Assembly (NCBI GenBank): GCA_024277485.1
Contig: JAJRVA010000259.1
Span: 1 to 15,575 of the forward strand
DNA from: Deltaproteobacteria bacterium
GTDB lineage: Bacteria; Desulfobacterota; Desulfobulbia; Desulfobulbales; Desulfobulbaceae
Reading direction: 5' to 3'
DNA length: 15,575 nucleotides
In this document: positions 14,606-15,575 of the stretch, one piece after another
Numbering within the stretch: the stretch's first letter is position 1
Layout: every line of letters begins with the position of its first letter
Translations under genes and position numbers: made by a program
The notes under the pieces: model-generated
Told to the model about the DNA's origin: nothing
Seen by the model: only the letters and a program-made list of their open reading frames with translations
The model's database searches: none

Positions 14606-15247
14606 ATGCGTATCGAGCAAGTTACCGTCGGCATGATGTCTGTCTGCTGTTATATCGTATCCTGCGAAGAGACCGGTGATGCGGCTGTCATTGACCCCGG
14701 AGGAGATGAAGAAAAAATTCTCAGCCTGTGCAGTGAGGGGCACTTGAACGTAAAGTATATTATCGACACCCACGGACACCCGGATCACGTTTGCGGCAAC
14801 GGCAGAATTAAAGAGGCAACCGGTGCTGAAATACTCATGCACCCGGATGATGCTGTTTTTTTCTGGCAGCCTGAAGTCAAGGAGTACTTTGCCATGTTAG
14901 GCCTGACGGAGTCACCCGAGCCTGACAAGCTTATCAGGGATGGAGACATCATCACCATCGGTACGGTGGAACTGCAGGTCATTCATACACCGGGACATAC
15001 ACCGGGCGGCATCTGCCTGTATAACTCCCCGGACTGTTTTACCGGAGACACTCTTTTTGTGGGTGGTGTCGGCCGGACCGACTTTCCCGGCGGATCAACT
15101 GAAGAACTGCAGGAGTCCATCCGGAAAAGGCTGCTGACCCTGCCGCCTGAAACCGTTGTCTGGCCCGGTCACGGTTATGGCGGCAGCAAGTCTACCATAG
15201 AGACCGAGGCGCAGAGCAACCCTTTTCTGACCGGGACAGGCTTCTAA
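14606..15247 (+). CDS. Metallo-beta-lactamase-fold hydrolase, glyoxalase II-like
   Basis: A 213-residue binuclear-metal hydrolase. The metal-binding motif THGHPDH is at 55-61 (His56, His58, Asp60, His61). His131 follows in HTPGHTPGG, Asp148 in FTGDTLF and His189 in WPGHGYG. GDTLFVGGVGRTDFPGG is typical of the small glyoxalase II/persulfide-dioxygenase/YcbL group, which splits thioesters or related thiol substrates. The C-terminal helical substrate domain of true GloB is missing, so the substrate is unknown. The ATG at 14606 has AAGGA ten bases upstream (14591-14595). It lies 161 bases after the mrp stop and 37 bases before selB, suggesting one transcript. Proximity to mrp and selB hints at sulfur or selenium chemistry, which is inference only. 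Confidence 0.93.
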   Translation: MRIEQVTVGMMSVCCYIVSCEETGDAAVIDPGGDEEKILSLCSEGHLNVKYIIDTHGHPDHVCGNGRIKEATGAEILMHPDDAVFFWQPEVKEYFAMLGLTESPEPDKLIRDGDIITIGTVELQVIHTPGHTPGGICLYNSPDCFTGDTLFVGGVGRTDFPGGSTEELQESIRKRLLTLPPETVVWPGHGYGGSKSTIETEAQSNPFLTGTGF

Positions 15248-15284
15248 AACTATGTTAGCCTGAACCCTATAACAGCTATAGAAT

Positions 15285-15575
15285 ATGCGTGAAATAATTC
15301 TCGGCACAACCGGGCACGTCGACCATGGCAAAACAAGCCTCATCAGGGCCCTGACCGGCATTGAGACCGACCGCCTGAAGGAGGAAAAAAAACGGGGCAT
15401 CACCATTGAACTCGGCTTTGCCCACCTTGATCTTCCCTGCGGCCACCGTATCGGTATAGTTGACGTTCCCGGTCATGAAAAATTTGTCCGCAACATGGTA
15501 GCCGGTGCGGCCGGCATGGACCTGGTTGCCTTTATCATCGCTGCCGACGAAGGTGTCATGCAGCAGACCAGGGAA
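15285..15575 (+). CDS. selB: Selenocysteine-specific translation elongation factor, N-terminal part (runs off window)
   Basis: GTPase that carries selenocysteyl-tRNA(Sec) to ribosomes stalled at UGA next to a SECIS hairpin. The visible 97 codons form the GTPase start. G1 GHVDHGKT is at 10-17, and the switch I region contains [26 protein letters not shown]3 is [37 protein letters not shown] and the [19 protein letters not shown] stretch separate SelB from EF-Tu, which has a different switch region. The start ATG has no strong Shine-Dalgarno, which fits coupling to the MBL gene 37 bases upstream. The C-terminal winged-helix SECIS-binding part is outside the window. Its presence shows the organism very likely makes selenoproteins. 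selA, selC and selD are not in the window. Confidence 0.92.
   Translation, partial: MREIILGTTGHVDHGKTSLIRALTGIETDRLKEEKKRGITIELGFAHLDLPCGHRIGIVDVPGHEKFVRNMVAGAAGMDLVAFIIAADEGVMQQTRE

Noticed and set aside
1..15575. CRISPR array, insertion sequence, prophage or toxin-antitoxin genes
   Set aside because: No regularly spaced repeats, transposase motifs, integrase or short toxin-antitoxin gene pairs were seen; most of the window is ordinary housekeeping and signalling genes.

Overview
The window is a compact, moderately GC-rich bacterial chromosome segment. Gene content suggests a Desulfobacterota-type (delta-proteobacterial) anaerobe. The pointers are an NBP35/Mrp ATPase with cysteine clusters, a SelB translation factor, a sigma-54 activator, a large hybrid histidine kinase, a YkgJ-type cysteine-cluster protein, and the tadA / tRNA-Ser / small SRP RNA / dnaX neighbourhood. 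This placement is inference from gene types, not from a phylogenetic marker.

Layout. (1) 1-1889, minus strand: the 5' part of dnaX (TTG start), a leader holding a long imperfect inverted repeat (996-1105), the small SRP RNA (ffs), tRNA-Ser(GGA) and tadA. (2) 2029-3396, plus strand: an NtrC-family sigma-54 activator with a degenerate receiver, divergent from tadA and behind a good sigma-70-like promoter. It converges on, and overlaps by four bases, a small two-helix membrane protein gene (3393-3695, minus). That gene contains a perfect 22-bp inverted repeat inside its coding sequence. (3) 3835-10000, minus strand, a protein-quality and targeting block: hsp20, lon and ftsY are chained by TAATG stop/start overlaps. 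A membrane-anchored TerB/J-domain co-chaperone gene and a class I/II PLP aminotransferase gene follow. (4) 10197-13120, minus: a membrane hybrid histidine kinase (Cache-like sensor, PAS, HisKA, HATPase, receiver) joined by an ATGA overlap to a YkgJ-family cysteine-cluster protein. (5) 13491-15575, plus: an Mrp/NBP35 Fe-S carrier ATPase, a metallo-beta-lactamase-fold hydrolase and the first 97 codons of selB.

SRP RNA, the SRP receptor FtsY, Lon, Hsp20 and a J-domain protein together make this a region for protein targeting and folding. It ends in a cluster for metal-cofactor and selenocysteine biology.

The most interesting observation is at the end of mrp. The annotated stop is a UGA that follows a Cys-Gly end. 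In frame behind it lie 12 codons containing three cysteines. A hairpin 20-40 nt downstream has its G-starting loop 29-31 nt from the UGA, in the range expected of a bacterial SECIS element. SelB is encoded less than 1 kb away. Selenocysteine insertion is therefore a testable possibility; a +1 frame extension and plain termination are the rivals. Other notable points are the perfect hairpin inside a coding sequence, the structured element between ffs and dnaX, and the receiver domain lacking its acidic pair and lysine.
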